A stretch of 64,000 bases of DNA from Pseudokordiimonas caeni (GCF_026719705.1 NZ_JAPPRR010000001.1:721255-785254), one strand, 5' to 3'; positions 45,322 to 55,192 are shown, counted from the stretch's first letter. Notes: generated from the sequence alone by a model not told the origin. Program-made: numbers and translations.

Positions 45322-45322
45322 G

Positions 45323-45988
45323 ATGAGCCTTCAAAGCAAAGTTGCGGGATATACGTTCACGAAGGTCAGCTTTCTTGATGAAGCGCTGACCCATCCGTCG
45401 CTTTCCGGCAGCAGCAACTACCAGCGGCTGGAGTTTCTGGGCGACAGGGTGCTCGGCCTCGTGATCGCTGAATGGCTTCTGGAGCTGTTTCCGGGCGAAG
45501 CCGAGGGTAAGATCAACCGTCGTTTCACCGGCCTCGTGCGCCGTGAAACGCTGGCCGACATGGCGGAAACACTGGGCCTTGTGCCGCTGATCAAGCTCAA
45601 TCCGGGGGCTGAGCAGGAAGGCACGCGCGACAAGGCGGCGATCCGCGCCGACATCACCGAGGCGGTGATAGGTGCGCTCTATCTGGATGGCGGTTTTGCG
45701 GCTGCCAAAGCCTTCATCCGCAAGCACTGGAAGCCGCTTCTGGACGGCGTGCCGAGTGCGGCGAAAGACAGCAAGACCCAGCTGCAGGAATGGGCGCAGG
45801 CGCGCTCCTTGCCGCTACCGACTTATGATGTGGTGGGCTGTGATGGCCCCGACCACAGCCCCGTTTTCACCATCCGCGCCGCCATCGATGGTGTCGGCGA
45901 GGCGGAAGCGCGTGGCACCTCGAAACGTATTGCACAGCAGGCAGCCGCCGAGGCGCTGCTGGAAACCATAGATGGAGACGCAGCATGA
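45323..45988 (+). CDS. rnc: Ribonuclease III
   Basis: A 221-residue double-stranded RNA endonuclease that processes rRNA and mRNA. The catalytic signature is NYQRLEFLGDRVLGLVIAEW, with later acidic residues in DITEAVIGALYLDGG, and a C-terminal dsRNA-binding domain (KTQLQEWAQARSLPLPTYDV). The ATG at 45323 follows GGAGGG just after the pdxJ stop. era overlaps its stop by four bases. Confidence 0.96.
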   Translation: MSLQSKVAGYTFTKVSFLDEALTHPSLSGSSNYQRLEFLGDRVLGLVIAEWLLELFPGEAEGKINRRFTGLVRRETLADMAETLGLVPLIKLNPGAEQEGTRDKAAIRADITEAVIGALYLDGGFAAAKAFIRKHWKPLLDGVPSAAKDSKTQLQEWAQARSLPLPTYDVVGCDGPDHSPVFTIRAAIDGVGEAEARGTSKRIAQQAAAEALLETIDGDAA

Positions 45989-46899
45989 CAGACATTCAGG
46001 ACGAAGACGTCGAACGCTGCGGCTTCGTGGCGGTGATCGGCGCCCCGAATGCCGGCAAATCGACCCTTGTGAACGCGCTGGTTGGCGCCAAGGTGGCGAT
46101 TGTGTCGCACAAGGTGCAAACCACCCGCACGCGGGTCACCGGTATCGGCATGGAAGGCCGCACGCAGCTTGTCTTCCTTGATACCCCCGGCATCTTCTCG
46201 CCGAAGCGCCGGCTGGACCGCGCCATGGTTTCGGCCGCTTGGAAAGGCGCCGATGACGCCGAGCAGGTCGTGCTGATGGTGGACGCGAAGAAAGGCATCA
46301 CCGAAGAGGTGGAAGCCATCATCGAGAGCCTGAAGGCCGCCAAGCGCCAAGTGATCCTTGCCATCAACAAGATCGATCTTGTGCGGCGCGACAGCCTCCT
46401 TGCCTTTGCGCAGGAACTGCACGACACCGGCGTTTTCACCGATGTCTTCATGATTTCGGCGATGAATGGCTCGGGGGTTGCCGACCTCAAGAAGCATTTG
46501 GCCTCGCTCGCGCCGGTCGGGCCTTACATGTATCCAGAAGACCAGATCGCCGATGTGACGATGCGCCTGCTGGCCGCTGAAATCACTCGCGAGAAGATCT
46601 ATCTGCGCCTGCATGACGAGTTGCCCTATTCAACCACGGTCGAGACCGAACAATGGGAAGAGAAGAAGGACGGCTCCGTGCGGATCGCGCAGGTCATCCA
46701 TGTGGAACGCGACAGCCAGAAAGGCATCGTCATCGGCAAGGGCGGCCAGATGCTGAAGCTGCTCGGCCAGATGGCGCGCGAGGATATGGAAGAGAATTTC
46801 GGCCGCAAGGTTCATCTGTTCCTGCATGTGCGTGTCACCGAACGCTGGGCCGACGACCGCACTGTGTACAAGGACATGGGCCTTGACTATGTCGACTGA
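45985..46899 (+). CDS. era: GTPase Era
   Basis: A 304-residue GTPase that binds 16S rRNA and checks small-subunit maturation. G motifs are seen: GAPNAGKSTLVNAL (G1), DTPGIFSP (G3) and INKIDL (G4). A C-terminal KH domain (RIAQVIHVERDSQKGIVIGKGGQMLK) binds RNA. The ATG overlaps the rnc stop as ATGA, which couples the two genes. Confidence 0.97.
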   Translation: MTDIQDEDVERCGFVAVIGAPNAGKSTLVNALVGAKVAIVSHKVQTTRTRVTGIGMEGRTQLVFLDTPGIFSPKRRLDRAMVSAAWKGADDAEQVVLMVDAKKGITEEVEAIIESLKAAKRQVILAINKIDLVRRDSLLAFAQELHDTGVFTDVFMISAMNGSGVADLKKHLASLAPVGPYMYPEDQIADVTMRLLAAEITREKIYLRLHDELPYSTTVETEQWEEKKDGSVRIAQVIHVERDSQKGIVIGKGGQMLKLLGQMAREDMEENFGRKVHLFLHVRVTERWADDRTVYKDMGLDYVD

Positions 46900-46912
46900 T
46901 CGGATCTGATCG

Positions 46913-47662
46913 TTGGACTGGCAGGATAGTGGCATCATCCTTTCGCTCGCCCGGCACGGCGAGCATGACGCCGTGCTTGAGGTGCTGACTGCCGAGCACG
47001 GCCGCCACCGCGGCTTCGTGAAGGCGGGCATGAGCCGCCGCCAGAAGGGCCATTTGCAGCCCGGCAGCCGCGTCGAGGTAAGCTGGTATTCCCGCCTTGA
47101 GGAAGGTCTTGGCCGCTTCACCGTGGAGCCCGTGCATAATCCCTTGGGCGCATTGATGGGCGATGGTGCCCGGCTCGCGGCCCTATCGGCCATGGTTTCT
47201 GTCGTCGCTGCCACATTGCCGGAACGCGAGCCTCATGGGCGGGTGTATGAGGGGCTCGTCGCACTGCTCGATCTTCTCGAAGACGATGCCTCGGCACTCG
47301 TTCACTGGGGCGAGGGGCTGGTGCGGCTGGAGCTTGGCGTGCTTGCCGATCTGGGCTACGGGCTCGATCTTTCCGAATGCGCGGCGACGGGCGACAATGA
47401 CAATCTGACCTATGTTTCGCCCAAATCAGGTAGGGCTGTCAGCGCATCCGCCGGGGCCCCTTATGCCGAGCGGCTTCTGGTGTTGCCGCCCTTCCTGATC
47501 GACACGGCGGCAGGCCGGCCATCGCTGCGCGAAGTGGCCAACGGACTGGCGCTCACCGGCTTTTTCCTTGGCCGCAATGTGTGGGACGTGCAGGGGCAGG
47601 GACAGCCCCCGGCGCGGGAGCGTTTCACGGCGACGCTCGCCGCTGAAATTTCCCGTGGATAA
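46913..47662 (+). CDS. recO: DNA repair protein RecO
   Basis: A 249-residue recombination mediator that loads RecA on gapped DNA with RecFR. The N-terminal OB fold (WQDSGIILSLARHGEHDAVLEVLTAEHGRHRGFVKAG) and the helical C-terminal region are clear. The start must be TTG at 46913, because a TGA lies in frame at 46907 and the next ATG would cut into the OB fold. The gap to era is only 13 bases and no strong ribosome site is visible, so expression may rely on coupling. Confidence 0.93.
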   Translation: MDWQDSGIILSLARHGEHDAVLEVLTAEHGRHRGFVKAGMSRRQKGHLQPGSRVEVSWYSRLEEGLGRFTVEPVHNPLGALMGDGARLAALSAMVSVVAATLPEREPHGRVYEGLVALLDLLEDDASALVHWGEGLVRLELGVLADLGYGLDLSECAATGDNDNLTYVSPKSGRAVSASAGAPYAERLLVLPPFLIDTAAGRPSLREVANGLALTGFFLGRNVWDVQGQGQPPARERFTATLAAEISRG

Positions 47663-47722
47663 CTTTGTCCGGGGCGTCACTCCCGTCTAGCCAAGTGCGG
47701 ATGGATCGTTATAGTCGCCCTC

Positions 47723-49972
47723 ATGAGCACGCATTCTGAATTCACTGAAAATATCGTCGAGGCCCCGTTCGGCAACGCCCTTAGCGAGCGTTACCTGGCC
47801 TATGCCCTGTCCACCATCATGTCGCGGTCGCTGCCTGATGTGCGCGACGGCCTGAAGCCGGTTCACCGCCGTCTTCTATACGCCATGCGGCTTTTGAAGC
47901 TTGATCCCAATACGGGCTACAAGAAATGCGCCCGCGTGGTGGGTGACGTGATCGGTAAGTATCACCCGCACGGCGACCAGTCGGTCTATGACGCGCTGGT
48001 GCGTCTGGCGCAGGATTTCTCGGTCCGTATGCCGCTTATCGACGGGCAGGGCAACTTCGGCAATATCGACGGCGATAACGCGGCCGCCATGCGCTACACG
48101 GAAGCCCGGATGACCGAGGTCGCCGCCGTGCTGATGGACGGGCTGGATGAAGACGCCGTCGATTACCGCGCCACATATGACGGCGAGGACCACGAGCCGA
48201 TCGTCTTCCCCGGCATGTTCCCGAACCTGCTGGTCAACGGCTCGAACGGCATCGCCGTGGGCATGGCGACCAACATCCCGCCCCACAACCTTGGCGAACT
48301 GATCGAAGGCCTGCAGCTGCTCATCGAAGCGCGCCGCGATAAATCGAAGGAAGTGATGGTCGCGGACCTCGTGAAGCTGATTCCTGCGCCCGACTTCCCG
48401 ACTGGCGGTGTGATCGTGGAACCTGCCGAGAGCCTCCTCAATACCTATGAAACCGGGCGCGGGTCGATCCGCGTGCGGGCGAAATGGGAAAAGGAAGAGC
48501 TGAAGCACGGCCTTTACCAGATCGTCATCACTGAAATCCCCTATCAGGTGCAGAAGTCGAAGCTGATCGAGCGCATCGCCGAGCTGATCGGCGACAAGAA
48601 GCTGCCGATCCTGAATGACGTGCGCGACGAATCGTCCGAGGATATCCGTGTGGTACTGGAGCCCCGCAACCGCACCGTGGAACCCGAAATCCTGATGGAA
48701 AGCCTTTTCAAGCTGACCGAGCTTGAGATCCGCTTCGCCGTCAATATGAACGTCATCGCGCTTGACCAGCGCCCGCGCGTGTTGAACCTCAAGGAAATGC
48801 TCGAAAGCTTCCTCGACCATCAGGTCGAGGTGCTGATCCGCAAGAGCAATTACCGCCTCGACAAGATCGACAAGCGCCTCGAAATTCTTGATGGCTTCCT
48901 GAAGGCCTACCTCAATCTCGATGAGGTGATCCGCATCATCCGCGAGGAAGATGAGGTCAAGGAATGCCTGATGAAGACCTTCGATCTGACGGAAAATCAG
49001 GCCGAAGCCATCCTCAACATGCGCCTGCGGTCGCTGCGCAAACTGGAAGAGATGGAAATCAAGGGCGAGCATGCCGAGCTGACCAAAGAGAAAGCCGGTC
49101 TTGAGCAGCTGATCGCCAGCCCGGCGCGGCAATGGACACGCGTGAGCGGTGATCTTGCGGCGCTGATGAAGAAATTCGGGCCGGATAGCGTGCTCGGAAA
49201 ACGCCGCACCGGCTTTGGCGAGGCGCCGACCGCCGAGATCGTGCCGATCGAAGCCATGATCGAGAAAGAGCCGATCACGGTCGTCTGCTCCAAACGCGGC
49301 TGGATACGCGCCATGAAGGGCCATATGAAGCCCGAGGACGTGATCACCTACAAGGAAGGGGACGAGGAAAAATTCCGCTTCCATGCGCAAACGACCGACA
49401 AGCTGTTCCTTTTCTCCACGGCCGGCAAGATGTACACGCTCGGGGCCGACAAGCTGCCCGGCGGGCGCGGCCACGGGGAGCCGGTGCGCCTGATGGTGGA
49501 TATGGATGCGAATGACGAGATCGTCTCGCTGATCCCCTATGTACCCGGTAGCCAGCTTCTGGTGGCATCCTCCATCGGCAAGGGCTTCATCGCGGCGGCA
49601 GACGATGCCATTGCGATGAAGAAGGGCGGCAAGCAGCTTCTGAACCTGCCGGACAAGGCGGTGGCGACGCATTGCATGCCGGTGACGGGCGACAGCGTTG
49701 CCGTGATCGGCGAGAACCGCAAGCTGCTGGTATTCGAGCTTTCCGAAATCCCCACCATGGCGCGCGGGCAGGGCGTTACCCTGCAACGCTACAAGGATGG
49801 CGGCATGGCTGACCTTCTGCTGTTCTCGCGCGAGGAAGGCCTTACCTGGCCGATGGGCGGCTCGACGGACCGCTGGCGCACTGAAACCGCGCTAGAGCCC
49901 TGGTCGGGCAAACGCGGTAACACCGGCCGCCTGCCCCCGATGGGCTTCCCGCGGAACAACAAGTTCAGGTAA
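47723..49972 (+). CDS. parC: DNA topoisomerase IV subunit A
   Basis: A 749-residue type IIA topoisomerase subunit that breaks and rejoins DNA to separate daughter chromosomes. The N-terminal region ([32 protein letters not shown]) and the active-site Tyr in [10 protein letters not shown] are present. The coiled coil and C-terminal beta-propeller blades follow. The length, 749 rather than about 900 residues, and the position after recO support ParC rather than GyrA. It ends in the palindromic repeat. Confidence 0.94.
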   Translation: MSTHSEFTENIVEAPFGNALSERYLAYALSTIMSRSLPDVRDGLKPVHRRLLYAMRLLKLDPNTGYKKCARVVGDVIGKYHPHGDQSVYDALVRLAQDFSVRMPLIDGQGNFGNIDGDNAAAMRYTEARMTEVAAVLMDGLDEDAVDYRATYDGEDHEPIVFPGMFPNLLVNGSNGIAVGMATNIPPHNLGELIEGLQLLIEARRDKSKEVMVADLVKLIPAPDFPTGGVIVEPAESLLNTYETGRGSIRVRAKWEKEELKHGLYQIVITEIPYQVQKSKLIERIAELIGDKKLPILNDVRDESSEDIRVVLEPRNRTVEPEILMESLFKLTELEIRFAVNMNVIALDQRPRVLNLKEMLESFLDHQVEVLIRKSNYRLDKIDKRLEILDGFLKAYLNLDEVIRIIREEDEVKECLMKTFDLTENQAEAILNMRLRSLRKLEEMEIKGEHAELTKEKAGLEQLIASPARQWTRVSGDLAALMKKFGPDSVLGKRRTGFGEAPTAEIVPIEAMIEKEPITVVCSKRGWIRAMKGHMKPEDVITYKEGDEEKFRFHAQTTDKLFLFSTAGKMYTLGADKLPGGRGHGEPVRLMVDMDANDEIVSLIPYVPGSQLLVASSIGKGFIAAADDAIAMKKGGKQLLNLPDKAVATHCMPVTGDSVAVIGENRKLLVFELSEIPTMARGQGVTLQRYKDGGMADLLLFSREEGLTWPMGGSTDRWRTETALEPWSGKRGNTGRLPPMGFPRNNKFR

Positions 49973-49982
49973 GCAATTCCTC

Positions 49983-50058
49983 CGTCATGCCGGGCTCGAC
50001 CCGGCATCCAGCGGCTCTCAATGACGAAACTGGACCCCGGATCAGGTTCGGGGTGACG
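49983..50058. repeat. Palindromic intergenic repeat, copy 2
   Basis: About 76 bp, matching the element at 1780-1854 in both conserved arms (CGTCATGCCGGGCTCGACCC, GGCATCCAGCGGC and TGGACCCCGGATCAGGTTCG, GGGTGACG), with a different middle. It lies between converging parC and the dioxygenase-like gene. Confidence 0.8.
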
Positions 50059-50069
50059 GCGCATGTTTG

Positions 50070-50945
50070 CTACCCCAGCACCTTCTTCGGATGCACGCCG
50101 TCCACATAGCCCATGAAGGGCGGGTGGATGGAATAGCCGAGCAGTTCCTGTGCGCGCCCGGGCATGGTTTTCGCCAGTTCGCGCGGCACCGCGAGGCTCA
50201 TGTTTTCAAGCGTTCTGGCCCAGCCGATCACATATTGCGGGGTGACAATCAGGCGCGGCGCGTCTGATCGGTTGGCGCCGCCCCGGTGCCAGAGCGTCCC
50301 CTTGGCCACCATGAAGGAGCCCGATGGCATCACCGCCTTGATCGCATCGGCGCGGGCGCCCGGATCATCGCTCACGTCACGCACGCGGCGGTCGGTGAAG
50401 CTTTCGGGCTTGTTGGCGCCGGCGATTTCCACACTGCCCCATTTGTGGCTGCGGGGGATGATCTCGGTTGCGCCGTTTGTCTCAGTCGTGTCGTCAATCG
50501 CCCAGAAGGTGGATGTGCCGTATGTGGGGCGCGGCATCGGCGCGTCGATATGGCTGTCGTCATAATGCCAAGGCTGCACGGTTTCGCCCGGATGCAGCTT
50601 GATGGCAAGGCAGGCGGATAGAAGGCACGAACGGCCAAGGTCGTGTTCCGCAAAGGCCAGCGCCAGCGGGTGGGTGGCCATTTCCACAAAGACCGGCGAT
50701 TTGGCGAGAAGCGCATAAACGCGGTTCGATTTCAGGCCTTCGAAATCATTGCGGCCGGCCTTGTTGTCCTCGAGATACGGCTGAAGCGCTTCCCGGACGC
50801 GCGTGACACCTTCTGACGGCATGACGCGCGGGAAAATCACATAGCCTTCCTCGTCATACTGGTCGAACCAGCTTGTAAGGCTGCGGCCCTGCAGCCATGG
50901 CTTCAGGGCTTCTTCTGTGTAAGATACGGTCTCTTCCCGCAGCAT
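50070..50945 (-). CDS. Phytanoyl-CoA dioxygenase (PhyH) family protein
   Basis: A 291-residue Fe(II)/2-oxoglutarate dioxygenase-like protein. The iron motif is seen as HxD in QPWHYDDSHIDAPM and the distal His in LWHRGGANRSD, with an Arg for 2-oxoglutarate close by (PRLIVTPQYV). The substrate is not known; family members act on acyl-CoA, ectoine and halogenation substrates. The start follows GGGAGGGGAG. It ends the minus-strand group with two VOC proteins and a TRAP transporter. Confidence 0.85.
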   Translation of the reverse strand: MLREETVSYTEEALKPWLQGRSLTSWFDQYDEEGYVIFPRVMPSEGVTRVREALQPYLEDNKAGRNDFEGLKSNRVYALLAKSPVFVEMATHPLALAFAEHDLGRSCLLSACLAIKLHPGETVQPWHYDDSHIDAPMPRPTYGTSTFWAIDDTTETNGATEIIPRSHKWGSVEIAGANKPESFTDRRVRDVSDDPGARADAIKAVMPSGSFMVAKGTLWHRGGANRSDAPRLIVTPQYVIGWARTLENMSLAVPRELAKTMPGRAQELLGYSIHPPFMGYVDGVHPKKVLG

Positions 50946-50993
50946 GGCTCCCCTCCCGCAACGGTTTTCCCACGGCGGGAGGGCAGGTTTGCC

Positions 50994-51371
50994 TCAGCCG
51001 GCCGATGCCATATTGAAGCAGTTTAACTTGTTGCCGTCCAGATCGCGGAAGAAAGCTGCGTAGAAAGTCTCGCCTCGCGGGCCGGGTTCGCCTTCGCTGG
51101 TGCCGCCAAGCTCAAGGGCCTTGGCGTAAACTTTGTCCACCGTTTCGCGGTCGGGCGCGAACAGCGCATACATCACGCCGTTGCCGACGGTTGCCGGCTT
51201 TTCGTCATAGGGTTTGACGAGCCCGAAGGCAGGGCTGCCGGGAGCTCGGCTCCATGCCTTGAAACGCTCGCCGTCCTGCACGCGCTTGCCGCCGAGCAGG
51301 CTGAAAAGCTCTTCATAGAAGGCGGTGGCTTTCTCGAAATCGTTGGTGCCCACTGTCGTATAGCCGATCAT
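50994..51371 (-). CDS. VOC family (glyoxalase-like) protein 1
   Basis: A 125-residue vicinal oxygen chelate fold protein (MIGYTTVGTNDFEKATAFYE ... FRDLDGNKLNCFNM). Family members are dioxygenases, lyases or resistance proteins, and the substrate here is unknown. It is about 55-60 percent identical by eye to the neighbour at 51494-51868, so the pair arose by tandem duplication. It lies 48 bases upstream of the PhyH-like gene on the same strand. Confidence 0.85.
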   Translation of the reverse strand: MIGYTTVGTNDFEKATAFYEELFSLLGGKRVQDGERFKAWSRAPGSPAFGLVKPYDEKPATVGNGVMYALFAPDRETVDKVYAKALELGGTSEGEPGPRGETFYAAFFRDLDGNKLNCFNMASAG

Positions 51372-51493
51372 CGTTTTCCTCCGTTTGTCGGACTTGGGGA
51401 GGTCATCCTAACCGAAGGCATGAGGGTGCGAAGCCGCCATAAGTGTATGGCAGCAACAGCGATTTTGCATGGGATGTGGGGCTTGAAAGCCCC

Positions 51494-51868
51494 TTACATG
51501 TGATAGCAGTTCAGCTTGTTGCCATCGAGATCGCGGAAATAACCGGCATAGAAGGTGCTGCTGTCGCCGCCACGGATACCGGGCTTGCCTTCACAGGTGC
51601 CGCCAAGCTCCATGGCTTTGGCATAGACCTTGTCGACCGTCGCTCGGTCCGGTGCTGCAAAGGCCACCATTACGCCGTTGCCCACGGTGGCGGCATTGCC
51701 ATCATAAGGCTTGGTGATGGAAAAGCCCGGCTTGTCCGGCCCTGTGCCCCAGACCTTGAAGGTTTCCAGGTCCCACGAGCGCCGCGCGCCGAGAAGGGCC
51801 AGAAGTTCGTCATAGAAGGCGGCAGCCTTCTCGATATCATTGGTGCCGACGGTGACATAGCCGATCAT
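51494..51868 (-). CDS. VOC family (glyoxalase-like) protein 2
   Basis: A 124-residue VOC protein (MIGYVTVGTNDIEKAAAFYD ... FRDLDGNKLNCYHM), paralogue of the gene at 50994-51371. The conserved core GNGVMVAFAAPDRATVDKVYAKAMELGG matches the other copy with few changes. It starts 42 bases after the TRAP permease stop, so it may belong to the transporter transcript. Confidence 0.85.
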   Translation of the reverse strand: MIGYVTVGTNDIEKAAAFYDELLALLGARRSWDLETFKVWGTGPDKPGFSITKPYDGNAATVGNGVMVAFAAPDRATVDKVYAKAMELGGTCEGKPGIRGGDSSTFYAGYFRDLDGNKLNCYHM

Positions 51869-51910
51869 GATGTTTCTCCCCTCATATCTGGCTGTGTGAT
51901 GACCGGGATA

Positions 51911-53497
51911 TTATCCTTTGAAAAGAAGATCCGGTAGCCATGTCACGAGGCCGGGGTCGAGCGCGATGATGATCAGCGCCACCAGCTGGATGATGATGAA
52001 GGGAATGACGCCCCTGTACATGGTCGAGGTCTTCACTTCATCGGGCACCACGCTTCTGAGGTAAAAGAGCGCGAAGCCGAACGGCGGTGTGAGGAAGCTG
52101 GTCTGCAGGTTCATGGCCATGAGGACAGCAAGCCATACGGGTCCATGGACGCCATCCATGGCAAGAAGTGCGGGGGCCACCACGGGCACCACCACGAAGC
52201 AGATTTCGATGAAATCGAGGAAGAAGCCGAGCACGAACATCAGCACCATCACAAGGATGATGGCACCCGTTGTGCCCCCCGGCAAGTTCGTGAGCCAGTG
52301 TTCGATCACCTCGTCGCCGCCAAGGCCGCGGAAAACGAGCGAGAAAAGCGAGGCGCCGATCAGGATCGTATAGACCATCGTGGAAATGCGCAGCGTTGCG
52401 CGGCTGACATCGACAAGGATGCCGCTTTTCCAGGTGGCACGGATGGCAAGGCCGACGGCGGCGACGAAAACGATGCTCAGTACGATGGCGGCAAAGAAAG
52501 CAGCCTTGTCGGCCATCGGCACCTCGGCGCGTGCCATACGCAGGTCAAAGCCCGCTGCGATAAGCAGCAGTGCCGAAAGACTGGCGACGGCGACGATCAC
52601 AAGGCGTGGCCCCGCCCCGCCAACGCGCGCGGAGCCCAGAAGGATAGCGCCGATGGCACCGACACTCGCCGCTTCGGTCGGCGTTGCTACACCGCCCAAT
52701 ATGGCGCCGAGCACCGCAACGATCAGCAGCAGCGGCGGCAGTAGGGCGGCAAACGTGCGGATCAGGAAAGCGGCGTCGATCACCACACCTTCCTCGCGCG
52801 GCACAGCGGGGCTCGCGTTCGGCTTCAGGATCGCCACAGCACCCTGATAGAGCATGTAAAGCAGCACCAGCACGAGGCCGGGCAGCAGGGCGCCCGCAAA
52901 TATCTCGCCGGCACTGACGGGTGTTGGCGAGAAGATGCCCTGCGTCAGCTGCGCCTGTTGCCACGCCGATGACATCACGTCAGCCAGCAGGATCAGCACG
53001 ATCGAGGGCGGGATGATCTGGCCGAGCGTCCCGGCGGCGGCAATCGCGCCGGTGGCGAGCGCCGGGTCATAGCCGCGCTTCAGCATCGTCGGCAGGCTGA
53101 GGAGTCCCATGGTGACAACAGTGGCGCCGACAATGCCGGTCGAAGCCGCAAGGAGTGCACCCACAAGCGTGACAGAAAGCCCGATCCCGCCGCGCATGGA
53201 GCCGAAAAGCTTGCCCATGCTTTCCAGAAGGTCCTCAGCGACCTTGGATCGCTCCAGCATCACGCCCATCAGCACGAACAGCGGCACGGCGAACAGAAGC
53301 TCGTTGCGGATGACGTTCGAATAAAGCCGGTTCGGCAGCAGTTCCATGAAGCCGGCGTCAAGAATGCCCATTTCCATGCCGATGAAGCCGAACAGGAGGC
53401 CTGTGCCAGCAAGGGTGAAGGCGACCGGGAAGCCGGCCATCATCAGAAAAACGAGTGCGGCGAACATTGCCGCCGTCAGCATCATGTGCGGGTCCAT
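51911..53497 (-). CDS. TRAP transporter large permease (DctM type)
   Basis: A 528-residue inner-membrane permease with about 14 helices, the main channel of a tripartite ATP-independent periplasmic transporter. LAASTGIVGATVVTMGLLSLPTMLKRGYDPALATGAIAAAGTLGQIIPPSI is the hallmark region. It is longer than the usual 430 residues because of an extra stretch near residues 225-345. It overlaps the small permease gene by one base. It moves a carboxylate using a sodium gradient in known cases. Confidence 0.93.
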   Translation of the reverse strand: MDPHMMLTAAMFAALVFLMMAGFPVAFTLAGTGLLFGFIGMEMGILDAGFMELLPNRLYSNVIRNELLFAVPLFVLMGVMLERSKVAEDLLESMGKLFGSMRGGIGLSVTLVGALLAASTGIVGATVVTMGLLSLPTMLKRGYDPALATGAIAAAGTLGQIIPPSIVLILLADVMSSAWQQAQLTQGIFSPTPVSAGEIFAGALLPGLVLVLLYMLYQGAVAILKPNASPAVPREEGVVIDAAFLIRTFAALLPPLLLIVAVLGAILGGVATPTEAASVGAIGAILLGSARVGGAGPRLVIVAVASLSALLLIAAGFDLRMARAEVPMADKAAFFAAIVLSIVFVAAVGLAIRATWKSGILVDVSRATLRISTMVYTILIGASLFSLVFRGLGGDEVIEHWLTNLPGGTTGAIILVMVLMFVLGFFLDFIEICFVVVPVVAPALLAMDGVHGPVWLAVLMAMNLQTSFLTPPFGFALFYLRSVVPDEVKTSTMYRGVIPFIIIQLVALIIIALDPGLVTWLPDLLFKG

Positions 53498-54003
53498 CAG
53501 GCGGCTCCCTTCCTGAGGGTGAGGGCAGACCGGATGAGGATCGATGCCGCCTGCAGCGACAGCGTGAAGGCAAAGAGTAACAGTGTTGCCTTGAGGATAT
53601 AGACAAACGGCAACCCGCCCGCGTCCACGCTGCCCTCACGGATCGTCCAGCTCATGTCCACGAAGGGCAGGGCGGTCATCCAAAAGAGGATGAGGAAGGG
53701 GATCAGCATGAAAAGCGTGCCGAAGAGATTGACGAGCGCTTTGTCGCGCGGGCTCATGCGGCTGTAGAAGATATCCACCCGCACATGTTCGTCATGAAGG
53801 GCGGTGTAGCCCGCTGCGCCCAAAAACATCAGCGCGTTGATATATTGCAGGCTTTCCTGCAGCTCGATGGATCCCAGCCGGAAAATATAGACGCTGAGTA
53901 CAACCGCAAACTGGACAAGTACCAGTATGAGCGGGAGAAACCCGAGGACCCTGCCGGTGGCTTCGGCAAATCCATCAAGCTGCGAGGCAAGGCGCGTGAG
54001 CAT
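53497..54003 (-). CDS. TRAP transporter small permease (DctQ type)
   Basis: A 168-residue four-helix membrane protein that partners the large permease. GAAGYTALHDEHVRVDIFYSRM is the DctQ signature. It starts one base after the binding protein stop, and its stop overlaps the large permease, so all three are one operon. Confidence 0.92.
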   Translation of the reverse strand: MLTRLASQLDGFAEATGRVLGFLPLILVLVQFAVVLSVYIFRLGSIELQESLQYINALMFLGAAGYTALHDEHVRVDIFYSRMSPRDKALVNLFGTLFMLIPFLILFWMTALPFVDMSWTIREGSVDAGGLPFVYILKATLLLFAFTLSLQAASILIRSALTLRKGAA

Positions 54004-54004
54004 A

Positions 54005-55192
54005 TTACTCGGCGGCGCTCAGGGCGCGGGCTTCGGCGAAGGCACGCTCGCCGATCTCGCCCCAGCGCATGCCATCCTTGCGGGAGGCGGCATAACTTTC
54101 AAAGATGCGGCGGGAAATGTCGTCCGTCGCGGCCACTTCGGCAATCACTTCGGTCGAAATCTCGCCAAGGCGCTTGAGGATTTCATCGCTGAAGCGCTTC
54201 AGCTGCACGCCATGTTCGCGGATGAGGGTATCAAGCGCGCGGGCGTTGTTGGCGTTGAATTCAGCCAGCATGATATCGTTCTCGGCAGCGGCCGAGGCCT
54301 CGATGATGGTGCGGTCCTGTGCCGAGAGATCATCCCAGAGCTTTTTGTTAAGGCCGAGCGACAGGGCCGAGCCGGGCTCATGAATGCCGGGATAATAGTA
54401 ATTCTTCACGATGGTGTGGAAACCGAAGGCAAGGTCGTTCCAGGGGCCGACCCATTCGGTCGCATCGATGTTGCCCTGTGAAAGGGCCTGGAAAATCTCG
54501 CCTCCCTGTTTGGTGATCGGCGTGGCGCCGAGCCGCCGCATCACCTCGCCGCCAAGGCCCGGCATGCGGATGCGCAGGCCTTGGAAATCCTCGACCGAAT
54601 TGATGTCCTTCTGGAACCAGCCACCCATCTGCACGCCGGAATTGCCGGCGAGCATGGCCTTGACGCCGAAGGGCGCGGCGAGTTCATCCCAAAGTTCCTG
54701 CCCGCCGCCGAAGCGCACCCAGGCGCTGATCTCGCTGCCGGTCATGCCCATCGGCACGGCGGCGAAGAAGTTGAAGGCGGGCGACTTGCCCTGCCAGTAA
54801 TATTCGGCGGCGTGATACATGTCCGCCTGACCCTGCGCGACGGCGTCGAAGCCGCCAAGCGCACCCACAAGCTCGCCCGCGGCATAAAGCTTCACGCCGA
54901 TACGGCCGTCCGACAGTGCCTCGATCCGGCGAGCCAGCCGTTCGGCCCCGGTGCCGAGGCCCGGAAAATTCTTGGGCCAAGCGGTGACCATCTTGAGGCT
55001 GCGTTTCTTGGAAAGGATGGCGGGCGCACCATCAACTGGTGCGCAGTCCTGATCGCTGTTGCCGCCGCAGGCGGTGAGGAGGGCTGCGGCGCCGACAAGA
55101 CCGGCTCCTCTGAGGAGCGCACGGCGGTCGATAGAAGGATCGTTTTCCCGAGCTTCGCTCGTTGTTCCAGGGTCAAACTTCCTGTCGGCCAC
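54005..55192 (-). CDS. TRAP transporter substrate-binding protein (DctP/TakP type)
   Basis: A 395-residue periplasmic receptor. A twin-arginine-type leader (IDRRALLRGAGLVGAAALLT) ends in the lipobox LLTAC, so it is both Tat-like and possibly lipidated. The core FGVKAMLAGNSGVQMGGWFQKDI and GLRIRMPGLGGEVMRRLGATP resemble receptors for 2-oxo acids and similar carboxylates. The ligand is not proven. It leads the TRAP operon. Confidence 0.9.
   Translation of the reverse strand: MADRKFDPGTTSEARENDPSIDRRALLRGAGLVGAAALLTACGGNSDQDCAPVDGAPAILSKKRSLKMVTAWPKNFPGLGTGAERLARRIEALSDGRIGVKLYAAGELVGALGGFDAVAQGQADMYHAAEYYWQGKSPAFNFFAAVPMGMTGSEISAWVRFGGGQELWDELAAPFGVKAMLAGNSGVQMGGWFQKDINSVEDFQGLRIRMPGLGGEVMRRLGATPITKQGGEIFQALSQGNIDATEWVGPWNDLAFGFHTIVKNYYYPGIHEPGSALSLGLNKKLWDDLSAQDRTIIEASAAAENDIMLAEFNANNARALDTLIREHGVQLKRFSDEILKRLGEISTEVIAEVAATDDISRRIFESYAASRKDGMRWGEIGERAFAEARALSAAE

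Noticed and set aside
47876-49786. 636-residue minus-strand frame opposite parC
   Set aside because: It is a shadow of parC, which has all its motifs.
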